Source of the DNA: an uncultured Clostridia bacterium
Lineage (GTDB): Bacteria > Bacillota > Clostridia > TANB77 > CAG-508
Length of the DNA stretch: 40,910 nucleotides
Assembly (NCBI GenBank): GCA_934120395.1
Contig: CAKOTZ010000010.1
Coordinates: 1-40,910 of the forward strand
Direction: 5' to 3'
In this document: in pieces, positions 32,965-40,863 of the stretch
Layout: each line of letters opens with the position of its first letter
How positions within the stretch are numbered: the stretch's first letter is position 1
Position numbers and translations under genes: made by a program
Notes under the pieces: model-generated
What the model saw: the letters and a program-made list of their open reading frames with translations, nothing else
Database searches by the model: none
Told to the model about the DNA's origin: nothing

Positions 32965-34830
32965 ATGGAAAACGAAGTAAAAGAAAAAAGAGTTAGGAGA
33001 GAAAAAAAATCTAACACAGATAAAACAACAAGAAGACCAAGACAACGAGTAAACAACAAGAATTTGAAGGAACAAGAAAATGGAAATAACATACAAAAAA
33101 CACGAAGAACAAGGGGAAAAAAAGAGCTAGTAGCTACAAAGACAGAAATTAAACAGGAAAAAGTACAATTTAAAAAGGGAAGTTTAAAAATTATACCTTT
33201 AGGTGGATTATTAGAAGTTGGAAAAAATATTACTGTTATAGAATATGAAAACGATATAATAATTGTGGATTGTGGTTTAGCATTCCCAGAGGATGATATG
33301 CTGGGGGTAGATTTAGTAATTCCAGATATGTCATATCTTGAAAAAAACAAAGATAAAATTAGAGGATTAGTTGTAACACATGGACATGAAGATCATATAG
33401 GTGCAATACCATATTTATTGAAATTAATTGATGTTCCAATTTATGCAACCAAATTAACCATAGGACTAATTTCAAATAAATTGGAAGAACATAAATTACT
33501 TAGAAGAACAAAGTTAAAGACTGTAAAGCAAGGACAGACAATTACCCTAGGTAAAATGAAAGTTGAATTTATAAGAAGCTGTCATAGTATACCAGATGCG
33601 GTTGCCTTAGCAATTTATACACCTGTAGGTACAATTGTTCATACAGGAGATTTTAAAGTTGATTATACACCAATAGATGGAGAAAAAATGGATCTTGGAA
33701 GATTAGCTGAAATTGGAAATAAAGGTGTATTGGCTTTAATGTCAGACAGTACAAATGCTGAAAGAAAAGGTTATGCAATGTCTGAGCGATCAGTAGGAGC
33801 AGTTTTAGATAAGCTATTTGTAAATTGCAAAAAAAGAATAGTAGTTGCAACATTTGCATCAAATGTACATCGTGTACAACAAATTGTAAATGCTGCAGTT
33901 GCTAATAACAGAAAAGTTGCAGTTTGTGGTAGAAGCATGATAAATATGATTAACACAGCAAAAGAATTAGGATATATTCAGGTACCAGATAATGTGTTTA
34001 TTGAAATAGATATGATTAAAAATTATACAGACGAACAATTAGTAATTATTACTACAGGTAGTCAAGGAGAGCCTATGTCGGCTTTAACAAGAATGGCTGC
34101 AGGTGACCATCGTAAAGTTGAAATAACTCCAAATGATTTAATTATTATTTCAGCAAATGCAATCCCTGGAAATGAGAAGCTAGTTGCAAAGGTAATAGAC
34201 GATTTATTACAACTTGGAGCAGAAGTAGTTTATAGTTCTTTAGCAGATGTTCATGTATCTGGACATGCTTGCCAAGAGGAACAAAAATTAATGTTATCAT
34301 TACTAAAACCAAAATATTTTATTCCTGTGCATGGAGAGTTTAGACATTTACAAGCACATGCTCAAACAGCTATTTCAGTTGGAATAGAGCCTAAAAATGT
34401 ATTTACAATGACAAATGGTAGGGTATTAGAAATAACACCAAAAACTGCTAGATTAACAGGTACTGTTCCATTTGGAAGAATTTTAGTTGATGGATTAGGT
34501 ATTGGAGATGTTGGAAATATAGTTTTACGAGATAGACAACATTTATCGCAAGATGGTTTAATTATAATTGTATTAACTATGGATTCTGCAAGCGGAGAGG
34601 TAGTAGCTGGACCAGATGTTATTTCAAGAGGTTTTGTATATGTAAGAGAATCTGAAAACTTAATGGACGACATAAAGAAGGTTGTAAGGGATGAAATTAG
34701 AAAATGCGAAGAAAGAAATATAACAGATTGGGCTACAATTAAATCAACTTTACGTGACAATTTAAGAGATTATGTATATCAAAAAACAAAGAGAAACCCT
34801 ATGATTTTACCAATAATAATGGAAATTTAA
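32965..34830 (+). CDS. rnjA: Ribonuclease J
   Basis: RNase J is a metallo-beta-lactamase/beta-CASP nuclease with 5'-to-3' exonuclease and endonuclease activity in mRNA decay and RNA processing. The zinc motif HGHEDH is at 139-144, followed by HTGDFKVD, the beta-CASP region with SDSTNAERKG and the late PVHGEFRHL. It carries an extra ~65-residue Lys/Arg/Gln-rich start (VRREKKSNTDK, TRRPRQRV) before the usual KIIPLGGLLEVGKN, likely disordered and RNA-binding. 621 residues. GGAAGGAAG precedes the ATG. gltX follows after 38 bases. Confidence 0.95.
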   Translation: MENEVKEKRVRREKKSNTDKTTRRPRQRVNNKNLKEQENGNNIQKTRRTRGKKELVATKTEIKQEKVQFKKGSLKIIPLGGLLEVGKNITVIEYENDIIIVDCGLAFPEDDMLGVDLVIPDMSYLEKNKDKIRGLVVTHGHEDHIGAIPYLLKLIDVPIYATKLTIGLISNKLEEHKLLRRTKLKTVKQGQTITLGKMKVEFIRSCHSIPDAVALAIYTPVGTIVHTGDFKVDYTPIDGEKMDLGRLAEIGNKGVLALMSDSTNAERKGYAMSERSVGAVLDKLFVNCKKRIVVATFASNVHRVQQIVNAAVANNRKVAVCGRSMINMINTAKELGYIQVPDNVFIEIDMIKNYTDEQLVIITTGSQGEPMSALTRMAAGDHRKVEITPNDLIIISANAIPGNEKLVAKVIDDLLQLGAEVVYSSLADVHVSGHACQEEQKLMLSLLKPKYFIPVHGEFRHLQAHAQTAISVGIEPKNVFTMTNGRVLEITPKTARLTGTVPFGRILVDGLGIGDVGNIVLRDRQHLSQDGLIIIVLTMDSASGEVVAGPDVISRGFVYVRESENLMDDIKKVVRDEIRKCEERNITDWATIKSTLRDNLRDYVYQKTKRNPMILPIIMEI

Positions 34831-34868
34831 GGAAATACAATAAAAGATATATGAAAGGATGATTTATA

Positions 34869-36524
34869 ATGGATAATAAAGAGTTAGCAGATTTAATATT
34901 TCCAGATATAAAAGATGTATCATATTATGAGGAAAAATATGGAGCAAGAGAATTAGCAGAAGGCGCCATGGTTACAAGATTTGCACCAAGTCCAACAGGA
35001 TTTGTTCATATTGGTGGTTTGTTTTCAGCTTTAGTAAATAAAAAATTGGCTAATCAAAGCAATGGAGTTTTCTTTTTAAGAATAGAAGATACTGACAAAA
35101 AAAGAGAAGTAGAAAATGGAGTTCAAGGAATAGTAAAATCACTTAAAGATTTTACTATAGAAGCTGATGAGGGCATGATAGACGAAGTAAATGAAAAAGG
35201 CAACTATGGTCCATATATACAAAGCAAACGTGGAGATATTTATAAGGCATATGTTAAAAGCCTACTAGCACAAGGTAAAGCATATCTTTGCTTTTGTACT
35301 CCAGAAGAATTAGAGGAAATTAGAGCAAGACAAGAAGCTGCAAAGGATAGGCCTGGATATTATGGTAAATGGGCTAAATGCAGAAAGATGCCACTAGACC
35401 AAGTAAAAGAAAGAGTTGAAAGAGGAGATAAATACATTATTCGTTTTAAGTCAAATGGAAATCCAGACAAAAAAATTAAACATCATGACTTAATTAAAGG
35501 AAATGTTGATTTCCCAGAAAATGACCAAGATATAGTTATATTAAAATCTGATGGTTTACCAACATATCATTTTGCACATGCCGTTGATGACCATTTAATG
35601 CACACAACACATGTTATTCGTGGAGACGAATGGTTATCATCAGTACCGGTACATATTCAACTATTCCAAAGTTTAGGATTTAGGATACCAAAATTTGCTC
35701 ATATTTCACCAATAATGAAAGAAGAAAATGGGTCAAAAAGAAAACTTAGCAAAAGAAAGGATCCGGAAGCTGCTGTTAGCTATTATCATGAACAAGGGAT
35801 ACCAGCAAGAGCTGTGTTAGAATATTTATTAAATATTGCAAATTCTAGCTTTGAAGGTTGGAGAAGAGCAAACAAACAAAAGCCTATGGAAGAATTTGAA
35901 TTGCAGTTAAACAAGATGGGCGTTAGTGGAGCAGTTTTTGATATGGTAAAATTATTAGATATATCAAAAACAATTATATCTGAATATACTGCAGAACAAA
36001 TTTATGAAGAAAGCTTAGCATGGGCAAAACAATATGACGAAGAATTAGCTAAATTATTAGAAAATAATAAAGAATATAGTTTAAAAGTATTCAACATTGA
36101 AAGAGGCAACAAAAAACCAAGAAAAGATATAGCAAAATGGTCTGATGTAAAAGAGAATATTGCATATATGTATGAGGATGAATTTTTAACAGATGCAAGA
36201 GCTTATGAATACCAAAAAATTACAGATAAAGAAACTATCAAAAAAATATTATCAATATATATAGAAAAATATTTTGATATTAATGATGATAAGCAAACTT
36301 GGTTTGACAAAATGAAAGATTTAAGCGAAGAAATGGGTTATGCAAGAGAGGTAAAAGAATTCAAGGCTAATCCAGAAAAATATGAAGCACATGTTGGGGA
36401 TATAAGCACAGTAATACGTGTTGCTCTTACGAAAAGACATAACACACCAGATTTATACGAGATTATGCAAGTTCTTGGAAAGGAAAATGTAATAAAAAGA
36501 ATACAACTTGAAATAGAAAAATAA
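34869..36524 (+). CDS. gltX: Glutamate--tRNA ligase
   Basis: Class I aminoacyl-tRNA synthetase. The HIGH motif is HIGG (47-50, in APSPTGFVHIGG) and KLSKR is at 292-296. At 551 residues it is longer than the common ~480-residue form, fitting a clostridial GluRS subgroup with an extra N-terminal stretch (residues 1-33). With gatCAB in the window, it is expected to also charge tRNA(Gln) with Glu, the substrate of GatCAB. A glutaminyl-tRNA synthetase is unlikely because the start of the catalytic domain and family segments are GluRS-like. The DUF951 gene follows 36 bases on. Confidence 0.93.
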   Translation: MDNKELADLIFPDIKDVSYYEEKYGARELAEGAMVTRFAPSPTGFVHIGGLFSALVNKKLANQSNGVFFLRIEDTDKKREVENGVQGIVKSLKDFTIEADEGMIDEVNEKGNYGPYIQSKRGDIYKAYVKSLLAQGKAYLCFCTPEELEEIRARQEAAKDRPGYYGKWAKCRKMPLDQVKERVERGDKYIIRFKSNGNPDKKIKHHDLIKGNVDFPENDQDIVILKSDGLPTYHFAHAVDDHLMHTTHVIRGDEWLSSVPVHIQLFQSLGFRIPKFAHISPIMKEENGSKRKLSKRKDPEAAVSYYHEQGIPARAVLEYLLNIANSSFEGWRRANKQKPMEEFELQLNKMGVSGAVFDMVKLLDISKTIISEYTAEQIYEESLAWAKQYDEELAKLLENNKEYSLKVFNIERGNKKPRKDIAKWSDVKENIAYMYEDEFLTDARAYEYQKITDKETIKKILSIYIEKYFDINDDKQTWFDKMKDLSEEMGYAREVKEFKANPEKYEAHVGDISTVIRVALTKRHNTPDLYEIMQVLGKENVIKRIQLEIEK

Positions 36525-36560
36525 TATAATAAGTTTAAAGCTGGAGGAGGTAATTGTATA

Positions 36561-36752
36561 ATGGAATACAAAGTAGGAGATATTGTAAAAGTAAAGAAAC
36601 AACATCCCTGTGGAAGTAAGCTATGGGAAATTACCAGGGTAGGAGTAGACTTTAAATTAAAATGTAATGGTTGTGGCCATGTGATTATGGTAGAAAGACC
36701 TAAAGCATTAAAAATGATTACAGCAAAAGTTAAAACAAAGGAAGAAAATTAG
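36561..36752 (+). CDS. DUF951 (YyzM-like) protein
   Basis: The 63-residue protein begins MEYKVGDIVKVKKQHPCGSK and has the family's conserved WEITRVGVDFKLKCNGCGHVIMVER, with CxxC spaced for a possible metal site together with the earlier Cys. Function is unknown in all species. GGAGGAGG precedes the ATG. It lies between gltX and deoD, 16 bases before the latter. Confidence 0.88.
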   Translation: MEYKVGDIVKVKKQHPCGSKLWEITRVGVDFKLKCNGCGHVIMVERPKALKMITAKVKTKEEN

Positions 36753-36768
36753 ATAGGAGATGATATGA

Positions 36769-37482
36769 ATGACACCACATATTGAAGCCCAAAAAGGCGA
36801 AATAGCGAAAACAGTATTAATGCCAGGAGATCCATTAAGAGCAAAATATATAGCAGAAAATTTTATGGAAGATGTAAAACTTGTAAATACAGTACGAAAT
36901 ATATTTGCATATACAGGTAAGTATAAAGGAAAAGAAATTACTGTTATGGCTTCTGGAATGGGAATGGCAAGTATGGGTATTTATGCATACGAGTTATATA
37001 AGTTTTATGAAGTAGAGAATATAATTAGAATAGGTTCTTGTGGAGCTTATGCAGAAGATTTAGAACTTTTTGATACAATTCTTGTTGAAAAAAGTTACAC
37101 TGAAAGTAATTATGCTTATGCCTTTAATAATGTTGATTGTCACTTAGTAGAGGCATCAAGTAAAATAAATGCTACAATTGAAGAGGTAGCAAAACAAAGT
37201 GGAATAAAATGCGTAAATGGAAATATTTTATGTAGTGATTGTTTTGATGCATATATGCCAGAAACAGAAAAATTACATGAAAGAATACCAAATGATTTAA
37301 TTGCTGCAGAAATGGAGTCATTTGCATTATTTTATTTAGCAAAGTTTTTAAACAAAAGTGCGGCTTGTTTATTAACAGTTGTGGATATACCTAATAAAAA
37401 ATGTCAAATATCAAGCGAAGAAAGACAAAAGGCACTAAACGATATGATAACTTTAGCTTTGGAAACAAGTTTAAAATTATAG
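36769..37482 (+). CDS. deoD: Purine-nucleoside phosphorylase (DeoD type)
   Basis: The hexameric DeoD enzyme splits purine (deoxy)nucleosides with phosphate for purine salvage. Typical segments: TPHIEAQKGEIAKTVLMPGDPLRAK, ASGMGMASMGIYAYELY, IRIGSCGAY and AAEMESFALF. The expected late Asp of the active site is seen in VVDIPNKK. 237 residues, normal. The ATG at 36769 is the only in-frame start near AGGAG. A hairpin follows the stop. Confidence 0.95.
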   Translation: MTPHIEAQKGEIAKTVLMPGDPLRAKYIAENFMEDVKLVNTVRNIFAYTGKYKGKEITVMASGMGMASMGIYAYELYKFYEVENIIRIGSCGAYAEDLELFDTILVEKSYTESNYAYAFNNVDCHLVEASSKINATIEEVAKQSGIKCVNGNILCSDCFDAYMPETEKLHERIPNDLIAAEMESFALFYLAKFLNKSAACLLTVVDIPNKKCQISSEERQKALNDMITLALETSLKL

Positions 37483-37492
37483 GAGTATAATT

Positions 37493-37534
37493 AACATCAC
37501 CTACACATAATAACAGTGTAGGTGATGTTTTATT
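37493..37534 (+). promoter_or_regulatory. Hairpin that hides the ribosome binding site of the next gene
   Basis: A 12-bp perfect stem, CATCACCTACAC (37495-37506) with GTGTAGGTGATG (37516-37527). The 3' arm contains AGGTGA (37520-37525), nine bases before the ATG at 37535. The hairpin could end deoD mRNA (TTTTATT follows) and also block translation of the next gene. Confidence 0.65.
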
Positions 37535-37780
37535 ATGAAGATATCTTGGATAAAATCAAAGTCAGATAATCAAAGTTTTAAAATGGCAAAAGGTTTAGGA
37601 TTTGATGTATATGAACTGGAAGATACAGAAAAAATTGATGAAAAAATATCTGAATTAGTTAGTAAAAAATACCATACAATAGTAATTTCAAGTGAAATTG
37701 CAGCTGTTTCTGAAGATATAGCAAAAAAGTATCAAAAAAGTAAAAAAGTAAATATAGTCATTACACCAAATAAAAAATGA
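37535..37780 (+). CDS. Small protein resembling V-ATPase subunit F
   Basis: The 81-residue soluble protein has no signal or membrane segment. It alternates strand and helix (MKISWIKSKSD, GFDVYELED, YHTIVISSEIAAVSEDIAKKY, VNIVITPNK), which resembles the small Rossmann-like fold of V/A-type ATP synthase subunit F. No other ATP synthase genes are near, so this may only be fold similarity. Its ribosome binding site lies in a hairpin arm. Function unknown. Confidence 0.6.
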   Translation: MKISWIKSKSDNQSFKMAKGLGFDVYELEDTEKIDEKISELVSKKYHTIVISSEIAAVSEDIAKKYQKSKKVNIVITPNKK

Positions 37781-37845
37781 AAATGTAAAATATTTGAATA
37801 GTGCTGAAATTTGTTGCATATATTGTAACAAATGGGAGGAATGTG

Positions 37846-38398
37846 ATGTCACAAGTAGATAATTTATATCAAAATTTTATTAACGATTTTAGTGAAACGA
37901 TGTGTTTACTTACAGAGGGAAGCAGTTATTCAAATATTTTGTTTGTATGTATTGGTACTGACAGAATAACAGGAGATGCTTTTGGACCACTAGTAGGATA
38001 TAAATTAAAGAAGTTATTTGCGAATGCTGATAGGATAAATGTAATTGGAGATTTAGAAAATCCTGTTAGAGCAAATAACATTGAATGTACACTAAAGTGG
38101 ATAAATGAAAATTTTACAAATCCATTTATTATTGCAGTAGATTCGGCTTTATCTGTGCCAAGCAGAGTTGGTAGTATTTCGGTAGGAGAAGGGCCTTTAA
38201 GTTTGCGGTACAGGGTTAAATAAAAAATGCTTAAAAGTGGGGGATATGAATATTAAAGGTATTGTAGCAAGGGATTTACAAGCACCAATGTCAAATTTAA
38301 GGTTATTACAAAATACACCATTAAGTCTTGTAATGGAATTAGCTGATGTAGTGACAAGTGGAGTTTATAATATTATTAATTATGATTGTAATGAATAG
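37846..38398 (+). CDS. yyaC: DUF1256 (YyaC-like) spore protease-fold protein, +1 frameshift at CGG
   Basis: YyaC is a sporulation protein related in fold to the germination protease GPR; its exact role is unclear. The family segments LFVCIGTDRITGDAFGPLVG, VIGDLENPVRA, FIIAVDSALS and VGSISVGEGPLS are followed by CGG (38206-38208, codon 121) and a stop four codons later. Skipping C38206 continues GTGLNKK...VGDMNIKGIV...LQNTPLSLVMELAD, the usual C-terminal half. The joined protein has 183 residues. GGGAGG selects the ATG at 37846 over the GTG at 37801. Confidence 0.9.
38206..38208 (+). other. +1 frameshift site TTG-CGG-T in yyaC
   Basis: Same P-site codon (TTG) as the tagO site. The zero frame ends YRVK; the +1 frame gives the glycine-rich GTGLNKK that follows GEGPL in this family. 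Confidence 0.88.
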
Positions 38399-38456
38399 GT
38401 TTTACTTTCTTGGGAAAAATTTAAATAGAAACTAAATTTTACCAGGGGAGGTAACA

Positions 38457-38780
38457 ATGGATATAGGTAATATGAAAAATATTGTTGTTTTAAAAAATTT
38501 ACCATCTAATTTGGTAGAAGAGGCAATTGTGGTTTTGAAGAAAAATCAAAAGATAAAAAAGTCAAAGTATGTTCCGGACAAAGGTGATAGTAAAAGAGAA
38601 AAGACAGAAGATTATATTGTGAAAGAAGCGGAAATGCTGATATCAAATTATATTTCAGAATTAGAGGAGGAAGAAAAGCCGTTTCAGTCAAAGTTTAAGA
38701 AAAAGTATAAGAAATTGCGAATAATAACTTGTGGACTAGCTGTTGTAAGTTGGATTGAATTAGTGTTGCTATTAATATAA
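38457..38780 (+). CDS. Small tail-anchored protein, unknown
   Basis: 107 residues, largely charged (KKNQKIKKSKYVPDKGD, ISELEEEEKP) with a single C-terminal hydrophobic helix at about 90-106 (IITCGLAVVSWIELVLLLI). This layout fits a cytoplasmic protein anchored by its tail. GGGGAGG lies five to six bases before the ATG. No family recognised. It sits between the DUF1256 gene and a pilin-lectin gene. Confidence 0.65.
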   Translation: MDIGNMKNIVVLKNLPSNLVEEAIVVLKKNQKIKKSKYVPDKGDSKREKTEDYIVKEAEMLISNYISELEEEEKPFQSKFKKKYKKLRIITCGLAVVSWIELVLLLI

Positions 38781-38828
38781 TAATAGAAGAGAAAATAAAA
38801 ATTTGTATGCGCAATAAAACAAAATGTA

Positions 38829-38857
38829 TTGAATTTTAAAACATTATGTTATATAAT
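38829..38857 (+). promoter_or_regulatory. Sigma-A promoter of the third pilin-lectin gene
   Basis: TTGAAT (38829-38834), 17-base spacer, TATAAT (38852-38857). It differs from the conserved TTTACA promoter of the other paralogues. Confidence 0.65.
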
Positions 38858-38905
38858 GTTCATTAATTGAATGTAAAAATGAATACAAATGAAAGGAAGT
38901 TATTT

Positions 38906-40165
38906 ATGAACTTGAAAAGTAACAAAGCAATCACATTGGTAGCATTGATAATAACGATAATCATATTGCTAATACTAGCGGGAGTAAGTTTATCAATGAT
39001 ATTAGGAGAAAATGGACTAATTAACAAGGCACAGTCAAGTGTGAATGCATACCAACAAGCAGCATTAAATGAACAAAATTTACTACAAAGCATAGAAGAT
39101 TACATGGGTAATTACGGCTTGCCTGACAATACACCAACTACACCAGCTGGAACACATGTAAAACCACCAGCAAAGTGGCTAGGAACAATAGTAGATGCAG
39201 TAGCAGATGGAAAAGGCAACACATTTCCAGTGCCAAAGAGCTTTTATTACGTAGGAGGGGATTACTCAAACGGAGTAATTATTTCAGACGACCCAGCAGA
39301 TGCATATGATGGAACAACAGACAAAACAACGTGGGAATATACAACAAGTTTAGTAGGAAACCAATTTGTATGGATACCATGTACAATGGATGAGTATCAT
39401 AAAACAAGTTGGGGCATGGTATATGGAGGCTATGATGCAGAAAGTGGAGCAGGAGCTGAAATGACGCAAGTAGCCAAGTATGGAGGATTCTATGTAGGGA
39501 GATATGAAGCAGGATTAGCTGATGGAATAACAGAATATACAGGAAATCAAATATATAATAGTTCAATCTATAATGTAGCAGAAATACCAAAGTCAAAGGC
39601 AGGAGAATTGCCATGGATATTTATTGATTATACAAATAGTAAAGCAAATGCAGAAAAAATGTATGAAAATAATGACTATGTAACAAGTGGGCTAATAACT
39701 GGAACACAATGGGACGTAATGTTAAACAAATTTATTGGAACAACAAATGCAAATGGGGTAACTTTCACAGAAGCTGATATGAAAAATTCAAATCAGTGGG
39801 GAAATTATAATAATAATAATTTGACTTATACAGGAAGGTCAGCAACGATATTTCAAAGTGGAAGTAATTGGTATATAACGCAATGGGGAGCAAAGCAAAC
39901 AAATGCAGAAACAAAAGCAAATACACGTACAGTATTTACAACAGGAGCAAGTAAAGCTACAGAAGCATATCATACTTACGATGTAGCAGGAAATGTATGG
40001 GAGAGGACAGAAGAGGTAGGACAAGGCATTGCATATCGTGTCAATCGTGCTGGTTCTTGTTTTGATGCTTCAGGAACTTACCCAGCGTGCTCCCGAGATG
40101 GTCGAGGAACTGTTTCTTCTGTGCACTATGTCATCGGATTTCGTACTGTACTATATATAAAATAA
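38906..40165 (+). CDS. Pilin-like surface protein with SUMF1/FGE (C-type lectin fold) domain
   Basis: Intact paralogue (419 residues) of the gene at 7981. The start at 38906 (AAAGGAAG upstream) gives the shared MNLKSNKAITLVALIIT signal; the longer frame to 38867 is unlikely. The lectin-like domain carries NQFVWIPC, GFYVGRYEAG, WGNYNNNN and GNVWERT (Trp to Arg change in the family's GNVWEWT). The last ~45 residues (from AYRVNRAGSCFDAS to GFRTVLYIK) differ strongly from the first copy while the flanks are conserved, like variable regions of diversity-generating retroelement targets. No reverse transcriptase is in the window. ATC-GGA stands where the first copy has ACT-CGG. Confidence 0.88.
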   Translation: MNLKSNKAITLVALIITIIILLILAGVSLSMILGENGLINKAQSSVNAYQQAALNEQNLLQSIEDYMGNYGLPDNTPTTPAGTHVKPPAKWLGTIVDAVADGKGNTFPVPKSFYYVGGDYSNGVIISDDPADAYDGTTDKTTWEYTTSLVGNQFVWIPCTMDEYHKTSWGMVYGGYDAESGAGAEMTQVAKYGGFYVGRYEAGLADGITEYTGNQIYNSSIYNVAEIPKSKAGELPWIFIDYTNSKANAEKMYENNDYVTSGLITGTQWDVMLNKFIGTTNANGVTFTEADMKNSNQWGNYNNNNLTYTGRSATIFQSGSNWYITQWGAKQTNAETKANTRTVFTTGASKATEAYHTYDVAGNVWERTEEVGQGIAYRVNRAGSCFDASGTYPACSRDGRGTVSSVHYVIGFRTVLYIK

Positions 40166-40178
40166 TTTAAATAAACTA

Positions 40179-40207
40179 TTGATATTTTATTTAAAACTAT
40201 GTATAAT
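40179..40207 (+). promoter_or_regulatory. Sigma-A promoter of small RNA, copy 2
   Basis: TTGATA (40179-40184), 17-base spacer, TATAAT (40202-40207). Confidence 0.8.
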
Positions 40208-40213
40208 AAAAAT

Positions 40214-40293
40214 AGAAAATGAGAACCACGAAAGTGGTTGCCGAAAGAAATTAAATAACCGTTCTCCAGGCAAAAGCAGAACGGTTATTTTTT
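40214..40293 (+). ncRNA. Candidate ~80-nt small RNA, copy 2
   Basis: Same promoter, AACCAC-GAAA-GTGGTT hairpin and terminator (AATAACCGTTCT / AGAACGGTTATT, T-run) as 9313-9393. The linker between hairpins has changed in bases and length, while stems are kept. It follows a pilin-lectin gene by about 45 bases, as copy 1 does. Confidence 0.65.
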
Positions 40294-40404
40294 ATTGCCT
40301 AAGAAGTAAGTAGCAAATGATGGCTAACAAGGCAAAATTTATGATAGCAACACTATATAATAATTTTCCATTTGCTTATCCAAAACTTGTGTGTTTGTGT
40401 TAAC

Positions 40405-40825
40405 TACTGTGTTACCGCCGAAAGCAAAAATATATGAAAATTTAGCCGTTCCGTTCTCCAAGGCGCTTGAACAATAGATTTTTTAAATTTTATTGAACAC
40501 ATTCTAAACTTGTGTAATGAATAACTGCTTCAAGGTCGAACTCACTTTTAAATTTTCATATATTTTTGCTTTCGGCTAGTGATAGATTAATTCTAATATT
40601 TTAAAATTATTGTAGTTTACTAGCGCGAACGCAATTATATATTTTGCGTTTGAACGACTCCGGGGTGACCGCTTTAGAATATGTAATGAACGTTAGTGAA
40701 TGTACATATTCTTAAGATGGGGCAGTGAAAGAGCAAAATATATAATGCAGTGGGAGCGGACTAATGGAGAAAAAATTCAAAGGAAAGAATTTACCATACA
40801 AAGGTAGGTTTTTTCTTTTTTTGTT
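40405..40825 (+). ncRNA. Large repeated structured element, copy 3 (full)
   Basis: Second full copy of the element at 7366-7838. The 28-bp outer stem is perfect (40417-40444 with 40549-40576), the interior is again 104 bases and nearly identical. GGGGTGACCGCT (about 40663-40674) is followed by a hairpin AGAATATGTA / TACATATTCT where copy 1 has GAGCTGT / ACAGCTC. The 3' block (GGGGCAGTGAAAGAGC...GGACTAATGGAG) and a weaker terminator (TTTACC / GGTAGG, T-run, 40788-40822) follow. No gene is present. Confidence 0.55.
40417..40576. repeat. Perfect 28-bp inverted repeat of copy 3
   Basis: The left arm begins GCCGAAAGCAAAAATATATG; the right arm ends ATATATTTTTGCTTTCGGC. All 28 bases pair. Compared with copy 1, several adjacent pairs are changed on both sides. 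Confidence 0.9.
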
Positions 40826-40834
40826 ATTTTTTCC

Positions 40835-40863
40835 TTTACAAGTTCAAAATAATAATATAAAAT
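40835..40863 (+). promoter_or_regulatory. Conserved promoter of a further paralogue beyond the window
   Basis: TTTACA (40835-40840), 17-base spacer, TAAAAT (40858-40863). From here to the window end the sequence follows 9652-9727 without insertions or deletions, so a pilin-like gene should begin about 52 bases past the end. Confidence 0.7.

Noticed and set aside
5803..38398. Sequencing or assembly error as the cause of the six frameshifts
   Set aside because: Errors would mostly hit homopolymers and all phases. Here every extra base is a C in front of a Gly GGN codon, in both strands' genes, with no homopolymer. Not fully excluded without resequencing.
5803..38398. prfB-type programmed frameshift (slippery codon, stop and upstream Shine-Dalgarno)
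   Set aside because: No common slippery P-site codon, no consistent Shine-Dalgarno-like stimulator just upstream, and a stop follows immediately in only one case.
5803..38398. CGG reassigned to another amino acid
   Set aside because: Simple reassignment keeps the frame; it cannot explain the one-base change needed in all six genes.
7366..40825. Diversity-generating retroelement template repeat in the large element
   Set aside because: No stretch resembling the variable gene ends was found in it, and no reverse transcriptase is in the window.
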